Part shown: positions 47,835-62,500 of the stretch, in pieces
Numbering within the stretch: the stretch's first letter is position 1
Layout of the letters: each line of letters opens with the position of its first letter
NCBI GenBank assembly: GCA_003952965.2
Contig: CM025850.1
Coordinates: 20,641,552 to 20,705,551 of the forward strand
Direction of reading: 5' to 3'
Length of the DNA stretch: 64,000 nucleotides
Origin: Morella rubra
Lineage: Eukaryota; Streptophyta; Magnoliopsida; Fagales; Myricaceae
The notes under the pieces: generated by a model
Seen by the model: only the letters and a program-made list of their open reading frames with translations
What the model was told of the DNA's origin: nothing
Databases searched by the model: none
Position numbers and translations under genes: made by a program

Positions 47835-49205
47835 GCACAAGAGAAATGATATCATGTTTGCAATAGCAATCACAGAGAAAATATACAGCAAGTTAATTGA
47901 ATAATTGTAATCTCTGTTTCATCAGATAATCGATTCTCATCAATGTAGTTCAATTTTATTTTCAAGTTTTTTTTTTTCTTTTTATCTTTGCTGATCGTTT
48001 TCTTTTCCCAAACATGTGCCCTTGCCATCTACAGGAACAGCCTCACTTTCATGCTGTAAATGTTCATCTAATTGTTACTTTGTTCTCTGTCTGTGGGTTG
48101 GAGGTTAATGTGAAGTGCGTATAAGAAATGCGAAGGGATGTTGATGTGAACTATGTATAATGAATGCCAAGACAAAGAGGAAAGAAGAAGAAGAAGAAGG
48201 AGAAGTGCGTGTAATTAATTCAATGTAAATAGGATTTGACAGTTGTGATGGCTGTTTGTATATTGTCACACTTGTGGCATCGTATCATCTGGTGGAAATA
48301 CTCAAAAAGACGATAAATTGTTTACAAGGTTTGTACTTATAAGCACCCGTATTCATTATTCCCAATAGTAGTTCGAAGATGAACATTTATAGACACCTCA
48401 AAAATAATCCATGGGGTTGATTCACACAATAATGTGTATATGTGCTCAAAACACTTGCCAGATACGTACGTGTTCTTGCGTGTGTCGAAGGGGTTCTAAC
48501 ACCATTTCATGAGTTGCACTTGATGAGAGGAATACGCTGTCATCAAGTTTGTTCCAACGCCATCTGACCGTTGTGTTCAGTGATCGTATTTGAACGCATA
48601 TCTTATCTTGCGAAAGGGTTCGCGTACGAATGACAGAACCGGGTGATTTAATCCCTTACAGGTCACTGGGCAGCAAAATAAGGGACTGCACAGCATGAAA
48701 GATGTTACCGATCAGAACGGATACTTCTGAAACTTACCACAACCACCCACTGCATAATCGAACCAATTTAGTGATCAACAGAAGCATTTCTCCACCATAT
48801 CTAAACTGGACTTCCTTGTGCCCATGTATGTGATAAAGTCCAATAAATCTACACCTCTCAGTAGCCTTGCAATCTTCTATCAACTTCATATTGTTATGGC
48901 TAAAAAGACGGAAGAAAGGTAAAAAAAAAGAAGGAAAACATTAATCTCGTTTACAACCAAATCTTGATTGAATCCCAGGAACAATAAAATGGCGTACACG
49001 ATTGTGATTCTAATTAATTACGACTTATTAAGTATACAACATCCAAATTTACTTGTAACAAGAAATCTTGTTTATGTACACAGTGTCCGCACTCTTCCCA
49101 TCGTGTCATACAGTTAGTTCCTCAACAATCTTAAAACCGCTTGACTGAAAGAACTAAATCTCCAACAACAAACATGAGCTTTTGGCCTAAGGCCTTACTC
49201 GCTAC
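47835..49205. other. Intergenic, mirror of 28262-29632
   Basis: Tail-to-tail spacer between the CREG-like and SUFB copies. GAA repeat near 48184. No gene. Confidence 0.5.
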
Positions 49206-49765
49206 CTAACCCACGGATCCTTCAAGCTTCAAGCTCATAAGTTGATTCACCTCAGAACCAAACTCATCAGGAAGTTCATTGAACACATCTCTACAAAACC
49301 CAGAAATCATGGCAGCCATGGCTTTCTCATAGTCAATGCCTCTCTGCTGAAAGTAAAATAGCTGATCTTCACCGATTTTTGAGGTACTGGCTTCGTGTTC
49401 AACGCGGGCTGTTGGATTCTTCACCTGTCAAATGAGTCATTTCAGTCAAAAAAGGATGGAAAATTTCTATTGTCCAGACATTGAAGCAGGGAGAAGGTGA
49501 AGAACTCTAAGAAGACATCGTGACGCACCAATCTTTTATTACCAGATTTAGCAAGGTGATTCAATAATAAGGGGAAATCCATCAATAATAAGGGAATCCA
49601 GCCAGACTTTCTTTTGCTGGCTCATCCCTCCCTACCCCAATCCCGTGTGATGTTCCTTGCTCTCAGTTGTGTACAAACCACAGGCAATTAAACGGACAAG
49701 AGAACTGAGGAAGCAACATTTGTGTTTTTTTTTTTTTTTTTATCTTCTCTTCTCTTTTCTTTTCT

Positions 49766-49813
<48 letters not shown>

Positions 49814-52194
49814 GTGGGGCTAACGAATTTTACCTGATTCCAACAATCCATTGTGTCCCAGGAAAATGTTCATTCGTTTATCTCATTTATTTATTCATTT
49901 TCTGCCCATGACTCAAATGACTTCCATATCATACCAAAAAGAAATTACAGACAGCTCACACACTATCTGAGTTGGCTATTTTGCAAGTAGCTAATCGTCT
50001 TCCACTTTCTACTTCAACAACAGCATTTCATAACTTTGCATCAAGTTCATCACATTTTTACTAGCACATCCACTTTACCCTTCTCTAATAAATCCATCAA
50101 TGTTAAAGCATACACCCATTAGTAGGTCAATGAATATAGAGGGGAACTCCTACAGAATCAAAAATAGCAATATCTAAGAGGAACATAAAACGAAAATAAA
50201 TTGCACAGAAGATAATCCTTTCCATTAAAAACATTGCTCCATCATGGCTCCTGTCAGCACTGCCGACTTATTCCTTAAGGCAATCATCTTTGTAACTACT
50301 ATTACTTGGGATCAACCCTCAAGTGGCCTCCAAAGCAGTAACCAACTTTGACATCTTGATTCCAACCAATGTCAACTGACCAACCAGCATCACATGAATG
50401 GCGTGTACACTTTTTATTGTCAGAAAGTTAATAACGGGGAATTAAGAGAACATAGAAGGGGTGCACTCACATAAACAGGGAAGCAACAAGTTGGAAAAGT
50501 ATCTAAGAGTAGGTTTCAGTAGGACTACAGAGTTAACTCCAAGACATGCAAAGTATGGACCCTGTGGCCAGGAGGGAAGGAGGGATCTGAATATATGACA
50601 TCATCCAACAAAGCATAAAGACCAAAATACTAGTACAACAATGGAGAACCAATAAAAAAACCCAGGAAAATCATAAATCTGATACAAAAAAAAAAATGCT
50701 CTTAAAATTTCAAAGGAATACCTGGATGTATGGATAGGTATTCGCAGCTGCAGTGTCACCAATAAGCATGGAATCACACTGAGACGAATTCCGAGCATTA
50801 TCTGCCTTTGACTGAACCTGAACGAGACCTCTATAGCAGTTCCTTGAATTCCCAGCTGATATACCTTTAGAAATAATCCTACTTCTGGTATTCTTCCCTT
50901 TGTGTATCATCTTTGTCCCAGTGTCTGCCTGTTGATGGTTATTAGTCAAAGCTACCGAATAGAACTCACCCACGGTATCATCTCCCTCCAAAACAACACT
51001 TGGGTACTTCCAAGTAATGGCAGAGCCTGTCTCCACTTGGGTCCAAGATATCTTTGAGCGAGCCCCAGCACAAAGGCCTCGCTTTGTAACAAAATTATAA
51101 ACTCCTCCTTTCCCTTCCTCATCCCCAGCATACCAATTCTGCACCGTGGAGTACTTAATCTGTGCACCCTCAGCACAATACAACTCCACCACAGCAGCAT
51201 GAAGCTGGTTTCTATCATATGAAGGCGCTGTACAACCCTCCAAATATTCTACAAAACTCCTCTCATCCGCAACTATTAAAGTCCTCTCAAACTGTCCAGT
51301 TTCTAATGCATTTATACGAAAATAAGTTGAAATCTGCATCGGGCACTTTGTATCTTTTGGAATATAACAAAATGAACCATCACTAAACACCGCCGAATTT
51401 AACGCTGCATAGTAATTATCCTCACTAGGCACTACTCTCCCCAAATACTTCTTAACCAAATCTGGGTACTCCCTTATCGCCTCAGATATTGAACAAAATA
51501 TCACACCAGCCTTTTCTAATGTCTTCCTATGCGTCGTGGCAATCGACACGCTATCTAGGACGGCATCAACAGCAACATTAGCCAGTCGATTCTGCTCGTT
51601 AAGAGGAACACCCAGCTTATCAAAGTACCTAATAAGCTCTGGATCGGCCTCGTCGAGGCTATTCAAAGCTGGTTTCTTCTTGGGCGCCGAGTAGTAACAA
51701 ATATCTTGGAAATCGACAGATGGGTACCGGTTATCAGACCACTTAGGCTCTCTCATTTTCAAGAATTTCTCAAACGCGTTCAATCTAAACTCAAGCATCC
51801 AATCGGGTTCTTCTTTAAGCGAAGAAATCAACCGGATTGTCTCCTTCGAAAGCCCTTTAGGAATCGAATACGAATCGATGTCTATATTAAAACCGTATTT
51901 CTTATCGTACTCGATGTTACGAAGGATTTCCTGGATTTTATCGCTGGCGCTAGGTGTGGTTGTTGTTGTAGTAGTAGTAGCTGAAATCGAGGACTTACCT
52001 GGTGACGAAGAAGAACTTGGACCCGAGTATCCGACATCTGCTCGGACCTTGACGAGTCTCAAAGCTCGGGTTCTGGGACTTTGGAATTTCGGAATTCGAA
52101 GTTTTGGGCGAAACTCTTTTGGAAGTTTTGGTGATTCATGGGAGGTTTGGGGAGATAAGCGTGAAATAGTTCCGTTAGCCAGGAAAGCAGCCAT
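49206..52194 (-). CDS. SUFB: SufB, right-arm copy
   Basis: Exon 1 is 50722-52194 and exon 2 is 49206-49424. The deduced 563-residue protein is identical to the left copy, including Cys473. The intron is 17 bases longer because of the expanded G-tract. Confidence 0.95.
49776..49811. repeat. Poly-G tract in the SUFB intron, right-arm copy (36 bases)
   Basis: Thirty-six G against twenty C in the left arm. This explains most of the length difference between the two SUFB introns. Confidence 0.9.
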
Positions 52195-52937
52195 GGATGT
52201 TGTCGAGGTAGGAAAGATGGCAGACGGGGGGTGAGAGATAGCAACACAATAAAAGAATTGTGAAGATAGTTTTTCTTTTTACGTTTTATCATTATTTTCT
52301 TGTCCACAAATTTGACAAGACTTGTGCATAACACGCACCTCGCAAGACCATGACACGTGGGTTGCTTTAATGAAGTTCTACCGAACCTGCAAGGCTGCAA
52401 TTACAAAGTGGATGCAAATCTATACGTCGTCGGAAATGATTTATTCCAAAGCGATTTGGATTGTTGTTTTTTTAATTTCAGAGAGCAACTGAATAGTTTT
52501 ATCTCTTAAGTTTTAAAAAATAAATCTGATAAAAATGCATCACTTTATTTAATAAAAAAATGGTTCAATAATACATTTCTATTTCTTAAATTTTAAAAAA
52601 TAAGTCGAATTTTAGACCCAACTGGGCTGAATTTTTTCCGTTATTAGAGTCTGTTTACAGATATTTCCAAGTGTTCTTGGGCCAGAGGAAAAAAACAAAA
52701 CACTGTCGCTTCGGACAATCTCTTACCCAAAGTAAGATTCGTTCTCAAAGCCCAACTACGAGCTAAATCAACATTCCAGTAGTTCATCACGCACGATTCA
52801 CGTGATGAGTGACGGAGAGCGGGCAGTTTGTCCGTTATACAGTTCGTTAAGCTTCCCTTCTAAAAACGTACTGATCATCTTCTCTGACAGAACTGTGAAT
52901 GTGTGTTAGTGTTTAGGCTTTATCCCCATGAACTGAA
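52195..52937. promoter_or_regulatory. Mirror copy of the CFM2/SUFB divergent promoter
   Basis: Same 743-base length and the same two CACGTG cores (52354-52359 and 52799-52804) as the left arm. Confidence 0.5.
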
Positions 52938-55900
52938 ATGTTGCTTCCTCCAACTCACCTCCACCCCACCTGCTCCTCCTCCTCTTCAATCGCCTCAAAA
53001 CCCCTGACAGACCAATCACCTTTACCCTTCATCTTCTCCCGGTGTCCGCTCCCCAAAATCCTCATCTCCCAAACCCCTAAAACCCCCAAATTCCTCATCC
53101 GGAGCTCCGCATCAACCTCCGACACCCAAACCCTCCCCAAATCCGCCATCAAACGCATAGCCGACAAGCTCCGCAGCCTTGGCTTCGCCGAAGAAACATC
53201 AAACACAATCCCAAGAACGAATGCTGGGTCCGATTCTGAGAGCTCTGCCGGGGAAATATTTATCCCTCTGCCCACTCTACTGTCGAAGAACCGGGTTGGT
53301 CACACGATTGATTCGCGAGCTGGTCTTCGACCGGAGAAATAGCCGGTTCCTGAAAAGGGACGCGATTTGGCAGCAAGGTACCATAGCTGAAAAGGAGGCG
53401 ATCGTATTGGATGGGAACGAATGGGAACGAGGGGAGAGGGCGCCGACATTGGCTGAGCTGAGTCTAAACGAGGAGGATCTGAGGAGACTGAGGACAATCG
53501 GGATTGAGACGAGGAAGAAGCTGAAGATAGGGAAGGCAGGAATCACGGAGGGGATAGTGAATAGTATTCATGAGCGCTGGCGGCAGTCCGGTTGTCAAGA
53601 TCGTTTGCGAGGATCTCTGTAGGATGAACATGAAGAGGACCCATGATTTATTGGAGGTCAGGTCCTTTTTCCTTTGAAGTGTAATTGACAAACATGTTTT
53701 ATTGTGGTTTTTCCTGGAACCTGGAATTTTTTATCCACAATATTTTGTAATCATTTAGCTTGAACTATTTAGTTCTGGAATTGCTATCAAATTCATAAAA
53801 GTAATGCGCTAATTGTAATTGGAGAATTTTTTGTGAAGAGGAAATGAAAGTTATACAGAGTACTATCTCATATTGCCAATTGAAGTAATGGTTGGATTAC
53901 GTGTTTAAATGGCTTATTCTAAATAGTAGGTTCATTCTCGTTTCAGTCAATAAAGACTTTCATAGCGCAGTGCATGATATGCGCAATTAAATAATTGGAG
54001 TAGGAAGTTAACCTGCTATTGTTGTCTAAATTTATTTTTGTTGTGACTTTGTCAGAGGAAAACTGGAGGTCTGGTTGTGTGGAGGTCTGGAAGTAAGATA
54101 GTGTTGTATAGGGGTGCCAATTACAAGTACCCTTACTTTTTGTCTGATAAGATTTTGCCAAATGACACCTCAACCGATGCTTTACCGGATCCGAGCAAGA
54201 ATGATGGAGAACATAATGAAATGAACGGCTGCTCTATGAGCTTAAATGGTGTAAAATCTGCTGCACCAACTCCAACACAAGGTAAATCGCAGCCCAAATT
54301 AGTACAAGGTGTTGGTATGCCAAATAGAGTGCGATTTCAACTGCCAGCTGAGGCAGAGCTTGCAGAAGAAGCTGATCGCCTGTTAGAGGGGTTGGGCCCA
54401 CGTTTTACTGATTGGTGGGGGTTTGACCCTCTACCTGTAGATGCTGATCTTCTACCTGCCATTGTTCCTGGGTACAGGAGACCTTTCCGCCTTCTTCCGT
54501 ACGGTGTGAAGCCTATATTGACAAATGATGAGATGACCGTTCTAAAAAGACTTGGTCGACCATTGCCATGCCATTTTGCCTTAGGTGAGTTGCATTCTGA
54601 TACCCCTACTGTTGTAATGTTGGCAACCTAAATTGTCTTGCTTTCCGCTTTTTAACAGGCAGAAATAGGAATCTTCAAGGATTAGCCGCTTCTATTGTCA
54701 AGCTCTGGGAGAAATGTGAGATCGCCAAAATTGCTGTTAAGAGAGGGGTACAGAACACTAATAGTGAGATGATGGCTGAAGAGCTAAAGGTTGGTCATAA
54801 TGTGGTTGTGTGTTTTAAACTTTATCTTTAAATTGCTCTCACACCATATATTTTTTACACATCTTTTTTTGCTTTTTTCATTCTGTAACAAATTATATTT
54901 CTGATGTGTAGATTCATAGTCCTTTTGTGTGAAGGGCTAATGGGGAGTAATGCCCTGCACTTGGAGACTGTAAGAAAACTTTTGGAAGATGAGTAATGTG
55001 AGCATATATTATCTGGTCCCTTTAAAGATATAACTTGTCGTTATGTTTGGGATTTCTATATCCGACTGGATGAGGCACGGAACATAAATTTATGTTCCTG
55101 GAAGGCTTACGTTCCGAAGTGGTTACAAGGAGAACTTCTAACAGATATGCAGCTTGCTTTCAAGATATTTCTTGTTAATGTAATAAGGGACCTACTTGCA
55201 CCACTGGGAAAATGTTACTAGGTTTTGGAATCCTTCCTTCTATCACACGTTCCTTCCATCTAAGACACTGAAAAACAAATGAGTGGTAGCCCATCAATCA
55301 TTTTAATGCCAATGGCATTTCGAAGCTTAATTTCAGAGGAGCATTCTCTACCTTTCTCCGAGACACGCACACATAAACCCAACACTCTATCTCTTTCTAA
55401 ATATTAATTAATAAAAGCCATGGTGAGGCTTACGTTCCGAAGTGGTTACAAGGAGAACTTCTAACAGATATGCAGCTTGCTTTCAAGATATTTCTTGTTA
55501 ATGTAATAAGGGACCTACTTGCACCACTGGGAAAATGTTACTAGGTTTTGGAATCCTTCCTTCTATCACACGTTCCTTCCATCTAAGACACTGAAAAACA
55601 AATGAGTGGTAGCCCATCAATCATTTTAATGCCAATGGCATTTCGAAGCTTAATTTCAGAGGAGCATTCTCTACCTTTCTCCGAGACACGCACACATAAA
55701 CCCAACACTCTATCTCTTTCTAAATATTAATTAATAAAAGCCATGGTGAGGCTTCGAGTCATCTTTTTTCGCACTGACATGCAGGTTTCTATGGTTTGTT
55801 TTTCCCTCTAGCAAAACGAAAATAACTATTAGCTGTAATATGGCCATCTGAGGCAGCAAGCTTATAAGTTTTTGAGTTAACCAATTTTTTGGAGAGTATT

Positions 55901-58900
55901 AAACATATCTGTATGCCTTTAAATGTCGATACAATATGTTAGCTGCTCCACTCATTTGAGAAGTTTTTGCATAGTTTTATTCTTTGAAACATCTTTAGCA
56001 GGATGAAAATCCTTACATCTTTTTAATTTAAGAGAAAAAAAATTGTTGCAGCGGCTGACTGGAGGAATGCTGCTTTCCCGAGATTCAGAATTTTTTGTCT
56101 TGTATAGAGGAAAAGACTTTCTGCCGCCTGCAGTTTCTTCTGCAATAGAAGAGCGAAAGAAGCGTGGAATTCATTGGGAGAATGAGAGGCGAAAAGGTAG
56201 TGCCTCAGTGACTACTGCACCGGAGGTTACACTTGGGACTGTGGAATGTGGTTCTGAAAGTGAAGTTTATGTGGCCAGTGACAAGGAAAAGGGGCTTCTC
56301 TCAGAACAAAGAAAGCTAAGGTCCACAGAGGCGGCTATCAAAAGAACTAACATCAAACTATCAATGGTATAATGTTGTTCATGTGGTACAGTTGGCTTAT
56401 TTCTTGTCCAAATGATTAATTTTACAAAGCATTTGTCTCATCGATAGGCATTAGAAAAGAAAGTGAAGGCAGAGAAACTTCTAGCCGAGCTTGAGAAGGT
56501 AGAGACCCCCCAAGCACCTGAAATAGATAAAGAAGGTATAACTGAAGAAGAAAGATTTATGCTGAGGAAGGTTGGCTTGAGAATGAAGGCTTTCCTACTA
56601 ATGGGTGAGTTTTTCCATCCAGTATACTTTATTTTGATCTCAATAACAGTTGGTGGGAAATTTTTTTCCTCTAAGAAAACTGAAGGGTAAATGAAAACCG
56701 ATTGAAAGATATCATACAGCAGTTGGCCCTGATAAACATATTCTCTTCCATTTTCAGGTAGGCGAGGGGTTTTTGCTGGAACAGTTGAAAACATGCATCT
56801 TCACTGGAAGTACAGGGAACTTGTGAAGATAATATCTAAAGAGACAAACATTGAAGCTGTTCGCCAAGAAGCACAGACCTTAGAGGCAGAAAGTGGTGGA
56901 ATACTAGTGGCGGTGGAAAGAGTGAACAAGGGTTATGCGATCATTGTGTACCGTGGAAAGAATTACGAACGACCAGCCAGTCTAAGGCCTCATACACTCC
57001 TTACTAAAAGAGAAGCCATGAAGCACTCTTTAGAGGCACAGCGCCGCAAGGTAAAATTGGCTTGTCCTACTGAGTTCACACATCTGTCAACTAGATTTAA
57101 TTCTCAATTACTCCCTGAACTCAGAAATAGCAAGACAAAAAAAGAGATAGTATGGGGGACAAACACACCATACTCATGCAGAAAATGCACACAATTCATG
57201 GTGGATTGTTCTACCAGAAAATGCAGAAAGTCAAGATTACCAGCGAAACCCTGAAAACAGGAGATTGGGATTGATTGATTTGGTTGGAATTTTGTCCGAA
57301 GATTCCAAGTGCAACCTTTCAATTCTGGGACCTAGTTGCAGACTTGTAAATACATCTTGACATGGATCTTGACTCAGCTTAGACTCGTTTATCTTTGGGG
57401 AAACTTCTGAGCTATTTATTTATACGATCAACCATGATATTTGCTACATTTTTTCCCTGCTGTGTTGTGCAGTCTCTAAAACTTCATGTTTTGAAGCTTA
57501 CCAAGAACATAGATGACTTGACACTTCAGCTGGTGCGTTTTCTATTCTTTGAGTTCTCATTTTGTTCTTTGTTTCATAGACTTTAGCTTTCTATGTAAAT
57601 TTTATGCCTATTTACACAGTTCTAATGTAAGTCATGTATTACTGTCTGGACTCAGGTTAAAGACGAGGAAGCAAACAATAGGCAGTCGTCATCTGATGAA
57701 TTGAGATATAAACTTGTGAGCCATCTTATATTTTTCTTTATTTCCTGCCGTTTTCACCCAAGTGAACTTAAGAATTTTTGGTGAATTTCACGTTTTGATG
57801 TAAATTAGGCCAAAGGGGATAAGGACAGTACACAGCCAGCTGAAAGTTTGAGATCTACCGTGGAACTTGAATCCAGTAATCTCTTTCCCCCAGTAATTCT
57901 TGCTTCCCAAGAAGAGAAGGCGGAGGTAAGAACTATATTCATAAGATCTTAGGTATTGAAGCTATGAAGCAAACTTATTCAACTTATATTTCTCGAGTAA
58001 TTTGTACTTCAGTTTATGCACGTGACTGGTTCTCATTGTCAGAACAATGATCCATCATGATGTGCGTACTATTCCCTCCCTTCACAATCACTTGCCAATT
58101 TATGGGCATCTTTTGTTAGTGCATCTGCATTGAAATGTGTACATTCTTCTTGTCTTGTATTCTTGCCATTAATATTTTAGCTGTTACTGAATTGTAGAGT
58201 GATATGCTCTTCCAAAATGACATCTGAAATAGTTGTTTGGCGTGATTAATTAAGGCTAAAGACAAATATGAAGCTCATTCAACTCCAATGAACTTAAATG
58301 ATGGCATGGTTGCTTCGGTAAACTGTCTACAAGCCACTCAACAGGATAAAGTGATTGGTCACTCATCAACATATGACGGAGATGGGACTGGTAGAGTTAA
58401 AGGAGGATCTTCATCTGAATTAGTTAGGAAAGAAACCCATGCAAATTTGTTCAAGGATATGACTTGTGAAGTTGGAGCTGCTGTCTCTACAAGTTGCCCT
58501 GACAACTTGGTAATAAAAAGAATCCCTTGTCCTTCCCATATTTATTTCTAGTCTCTTTTTTCTTCCACTAAATGATGCCGTATGGTTTATGTGGACTTCA
58601 GTCTGGAGGAATTAGCTGTCCTGCAGTAGTGGAGCATTGTGTTGAAAATAATGAGCGAGTAGAGGCATCAGTTAAGTCGGAGAAAATGGATTCGAATCTG
58701 GTTCCGACAACTACGGAAAATGCATCAAAGATGCCTCATAGAACTTCACGTCTTTCGAACAAAGAGAGACTTCTTCTGCGAAAGCAAGCCCTGAAGATGA
58801 AAAAACGCCCTGTCCTGGCAGTAGGTAATTTTGCTCTCATCTACAACTTTCAGTTGGCCCTCGTTGTTAATATTGCCTCTTCTATCTTCATATGGGTTAC

Positions 58901-59536
58901 GTGGCCGTAATTATCCATGTCGCTGCATTCTCCTTCAGTTTTTTTTTTCTTTTTTTTTATATTCAGAATTATTTCTTTGCAGCATACATTGCTGCAATTC
59001 ACTTGAAAGCAGTTACGTTTGGGTTCTTTAATCTATCTTCTGTATTTCCTCGCAACGGATTTTATATCCTCGCAATTTATCATTGTTGTGTAATTTTTGC
59101 TACTGCTACTTAGGGAGGAGCAATATTGTCACTGGTGTTGCAAAAACAATCATGACACACTTTAAGAAGCATCCTCTTGCTATAGTGAATGTCAAAGGTA
59201 GAGCAAAAGGAACCTCCGTCCAGGAGTTGGTTTTTCAGCTGGAGGTTTGCACACCTAAATTCCTCTTCTTTGTGGTTGACTGCTGTTAAGCAGATTGGCT
59301 GAAAGTTTTCCTCCCTCACCTCCTCTCCCTTCCAGCAAGCAACAGGGGCAGTTCTCGTCTCTCAGGAGCCTAGTAAAGTCATACTTTACAGAGGTTGGGG
59401 GGCAGGAGATAAACCTGGGCACTCTGAAAAGGAGACTGCTAGTGATGCTGCGAAAGAGGGTGGAACTCAGCCACCGGTCTCTCCTGAACTCTTGGCAGCA
59501 ATCAGACTGGAATGTGGGTTACCTTATGACAAGTAA
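52938..59536 (+). pseudogene. CFM2: CFM2, right-arm copy with frameshifted first exon
   Basis: Exons 2-13 mirror the left gene and keep their frames and splice sites (for example 54056-54584, 56052-56366, 56758-57050 and 59336-59536). Exon 1 is broken. After residue 125 (GHTID) the right copy reads into a stop at about 53342, because a cluster of small insertions and deletions between 53308 and 53420 replaces the sequence seen on the left. Two further bases are lost near 53598 (cagtccggttg against cagtccgaggttg). As written it cannot make CFM2. The damage is all indel-type and confined to about 300 bases, which looks more like poor consensus than drift. If it is an error, this is a normal second copy. 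Confidence 0.85.
55107..55752. repeat. 323-bp tandem duplication, right-arm copy
   Basis: Mirror of 21716-22361, again two copies in register inside CFM2 intron 3. Its presence in both arms shows it arose before the inverted duplication, or that both arms derive from one sequence. Confidence 0.93.
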
Positions 59537-62500
59537 GAGGCAGATCAGTAGCGCAGAATCGAAGCTATATCCATGGTGTCGCGGAAGTAGTGGTAAAATT
59601 TCTGTCCTCTCGTTTGGCGAGAGATCGAGTGCTTAATCATCCTAACTTATCACATTCACCACTGTGTGCAGGTTCCAACTAGGAGACACATACACATACA
59701 CATACGCCAGCCACCTGTCCACTGCCTCCCCCCGTCTGCCTATCTCTTTCGTTACACTCAATCAAGAAACGAGATGGAGATGACATCTTCGAAAGAGTTT
59801 GTTTTTGCTCATGTTAGTTACGACCACATAATTGATTATTTGCTGCATCAAGAGGGGGGAAGTGCTCTAGTGAAAATCACATGTTGATATTGTAACATAG
59901 GATATCTGCTGAGCATACCTAAAGCTGGCTTGAACCGATTGTCGAAATCAAAATTGTTCCAGGTGGGCTCAACATACGTAGCTTCCTCCCCGTTTATCTG
60001 AGTATCAAAGTAACGCAAAGAAAGAAAGAAAGAAAAACAGACGTCTGCCATTTTGGTCCGTAACCTGAACAATCGTCGGTTGCCCATGTTTTCAGATGCT
60101 AATTCATAGATTTCAGAGGAAGGGGCAGTCAATCGGCCTCTGTGCTTCCCAGTCTCATGATTCAAGTGGATGGTTATTGGGAATGGAAGTTGTTACTGTC
60201 AAACGAAAACGACTTCTATCATCCTAATTAGAACAACAATGTAATGGGCCACACGATTTAAAACGTCGTAGTTGTACTGTCGACACAATAAATGATGATC
60301 TTCTCTTTACTTGTAAGATTCTCTTGTGTTCGGGAGAAACTAGAAAGGGTCATACAACATTATTATTATTTTTGGCCAGATAGATTATTTGGGTCAGACA
60401 CTGAAGTTTATCACGCCACCCGCTTTCTCTCCGTTCCCTTTTCCACCCCCCACTGCTTTGTCGCTTTTGATTTTTGAATATCCACCCAGAGGGTCAATAC
60501 AAAAGCGACTTTTTTCCTTTGTTTTACATTTGAGTTTACTTTTCGAATAACTTTTCTTCGGGTAGCCTTAAACGAGCAATATAAAATCAAACACAGAAAG
60601 GAAGGGTAGAACGAGCTTGTTACTTTAACTGGGGCCGAGACTCTGTCATTTCTCTCAATCTAAAAGTCTAGATTCAATATATCTGTCAATATCTTGGTCT
60701 TAATTTCCTGTAGGGTAAAATGACAATTGAAGTTTCTGTCGAAGCCATTACTAAATAGACGGTCCAAATTTTACGGGAACCTTTTTCTCATGGTTGTACT
60801 AGAACTTCCACCGAAGAGGTTCTTGACTAAGCGAGACATATCATCCGTCATCCATCGACGCTCCGATTGCTTTTCGAAGAAGGCACGGCTCAAAAGCCAC
60901 GGGACATGATGACTATGACTTGCTTCTGAATTCTAGATCTTGTTTTTCCATTTTAAAAAAAAATTATATATTGTTTTTCCGTTCTTTTTCTTTTGTTTTT
61001 AAAAGGGTTATTGCGTCGACACTAGACAAGCAGCTAGAGAAGTTGAAGAAGCTAACAAACCACGATCAAAAAAAAAAAGAAGAGAAAATTAGCGGAAGTT
61101 ACTGGCTCAGTGCCGCATGATAATATAACTGGTCAAAAATCAACCAAAATTGACATTAGCAAGCGTTTCAGCTCTACATTTGCAACATACATGATACAAG
61201 TCCTGTTCTGCTTATGCGTCACACTCAGTCCTGTGATCCCTGACAATCTTGCGAACAATAAATTACAATTTTTCACAGGCGAAATTGGAAGAAGAAATCT
61301 TTGCTATTTTATACTTTTTTTTTATCTTTTTTATATTTTTTTCCCCTAATTTTTCTTTTCCGATAAAACCCGGGATTTTCTTATTTAACATTTGTCAGCG
61401 TCCCAGGAACTTCACACGCGCACTGATGTAGCTTGGAGCTTGCTTCTTCACCTATGGTCCATGAATAATAAAGACGGGTTTCATGATTATCATCACTCTC
61501 TCTCTCTCTCTCCACTCTGACAGTCAGAGAGAGAGAGAGAGAGACTGAGAGAGGGCACAAAAGACCTTGAATCTCATGCCTTTCTTTCAACGCCAGACCC
61601 AACAGCAATCATCATGTCTTCTGTCTACCTTCTCCATCGCCATCATTGTTCCCACACTTACCTCTCTTTTGCCCTCAACCACCCCACGAACCTCGAAGTA
61701 GCATCATTATTTCCAGCTGCAAGAAAGAGAAGGAACAACAAGAAAGATCAGAAACATGGACATGTGTTCGCAAAAGGAGAAGTAGCAGAAGACAGCCCAC
61801 CTTTCTTCATTAATAGTTGGCTTCATGGTTTTGAGTGAAGAGTCTGATCCTTTTAAGGCTTTCAAGTCTGCTTTCGGGGAATCAAGCATCCTGGTCCGAA
61901 GATTTGCTTGATATTAGCAAATTTATTACTCAAGTTCATCATATCTACATGGGTTTTTTCCTTTTGCTTTGGTGAAGTTCATAGATCTTCTAAGATAATT
62001 AGGGTTTCTTGTTTTCTTGTTTGGACTTAGGGTATTGAAGAAAACTAAGGAGTTTTGCTGTCGGTTCTTTTGGTTTGTCCTCTCTATCTATCTGTCTCAA
62101 GATCTCTCTGATGTGTCTTGACCTACGTTGATTGGTTTTCCTTTTCTGATTGGAAACTCATGTTCTCGTGCAACTTAATGTTAGAATATACGAATCCATG
62201 GATTTGTGCTTATGAAATGAAGCATGTCTTAGCTAGCTTCAAGAACAGGATTATCTTCTAATGTGTGAAAGAGTTTCTAGTCTCATTTGCTTAACGATTT
62301 TAGCTTGATGTTTCTCAAGCAGATCTACTAGATAAATTCTTATATTGTCTGGAATTTATTTAGCTTTAAACGTCCCCCTTCTTATGGAAACCTGAAAGAA
62401 CTCCTTATCCCGTGGAATTCAGATATTTTGATCTTCTCGTTGGATATTGAATGATAAAATCTTTTCCTCCCATGCAGCCTTCTCATGTGTTTGATGAGCC

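Noticed and set aside
49657..49911. 84-codon ORF with a poly-Gly run
   Set aside because: Created by translating the G-tract of the SUFB intron; it is not a gene.
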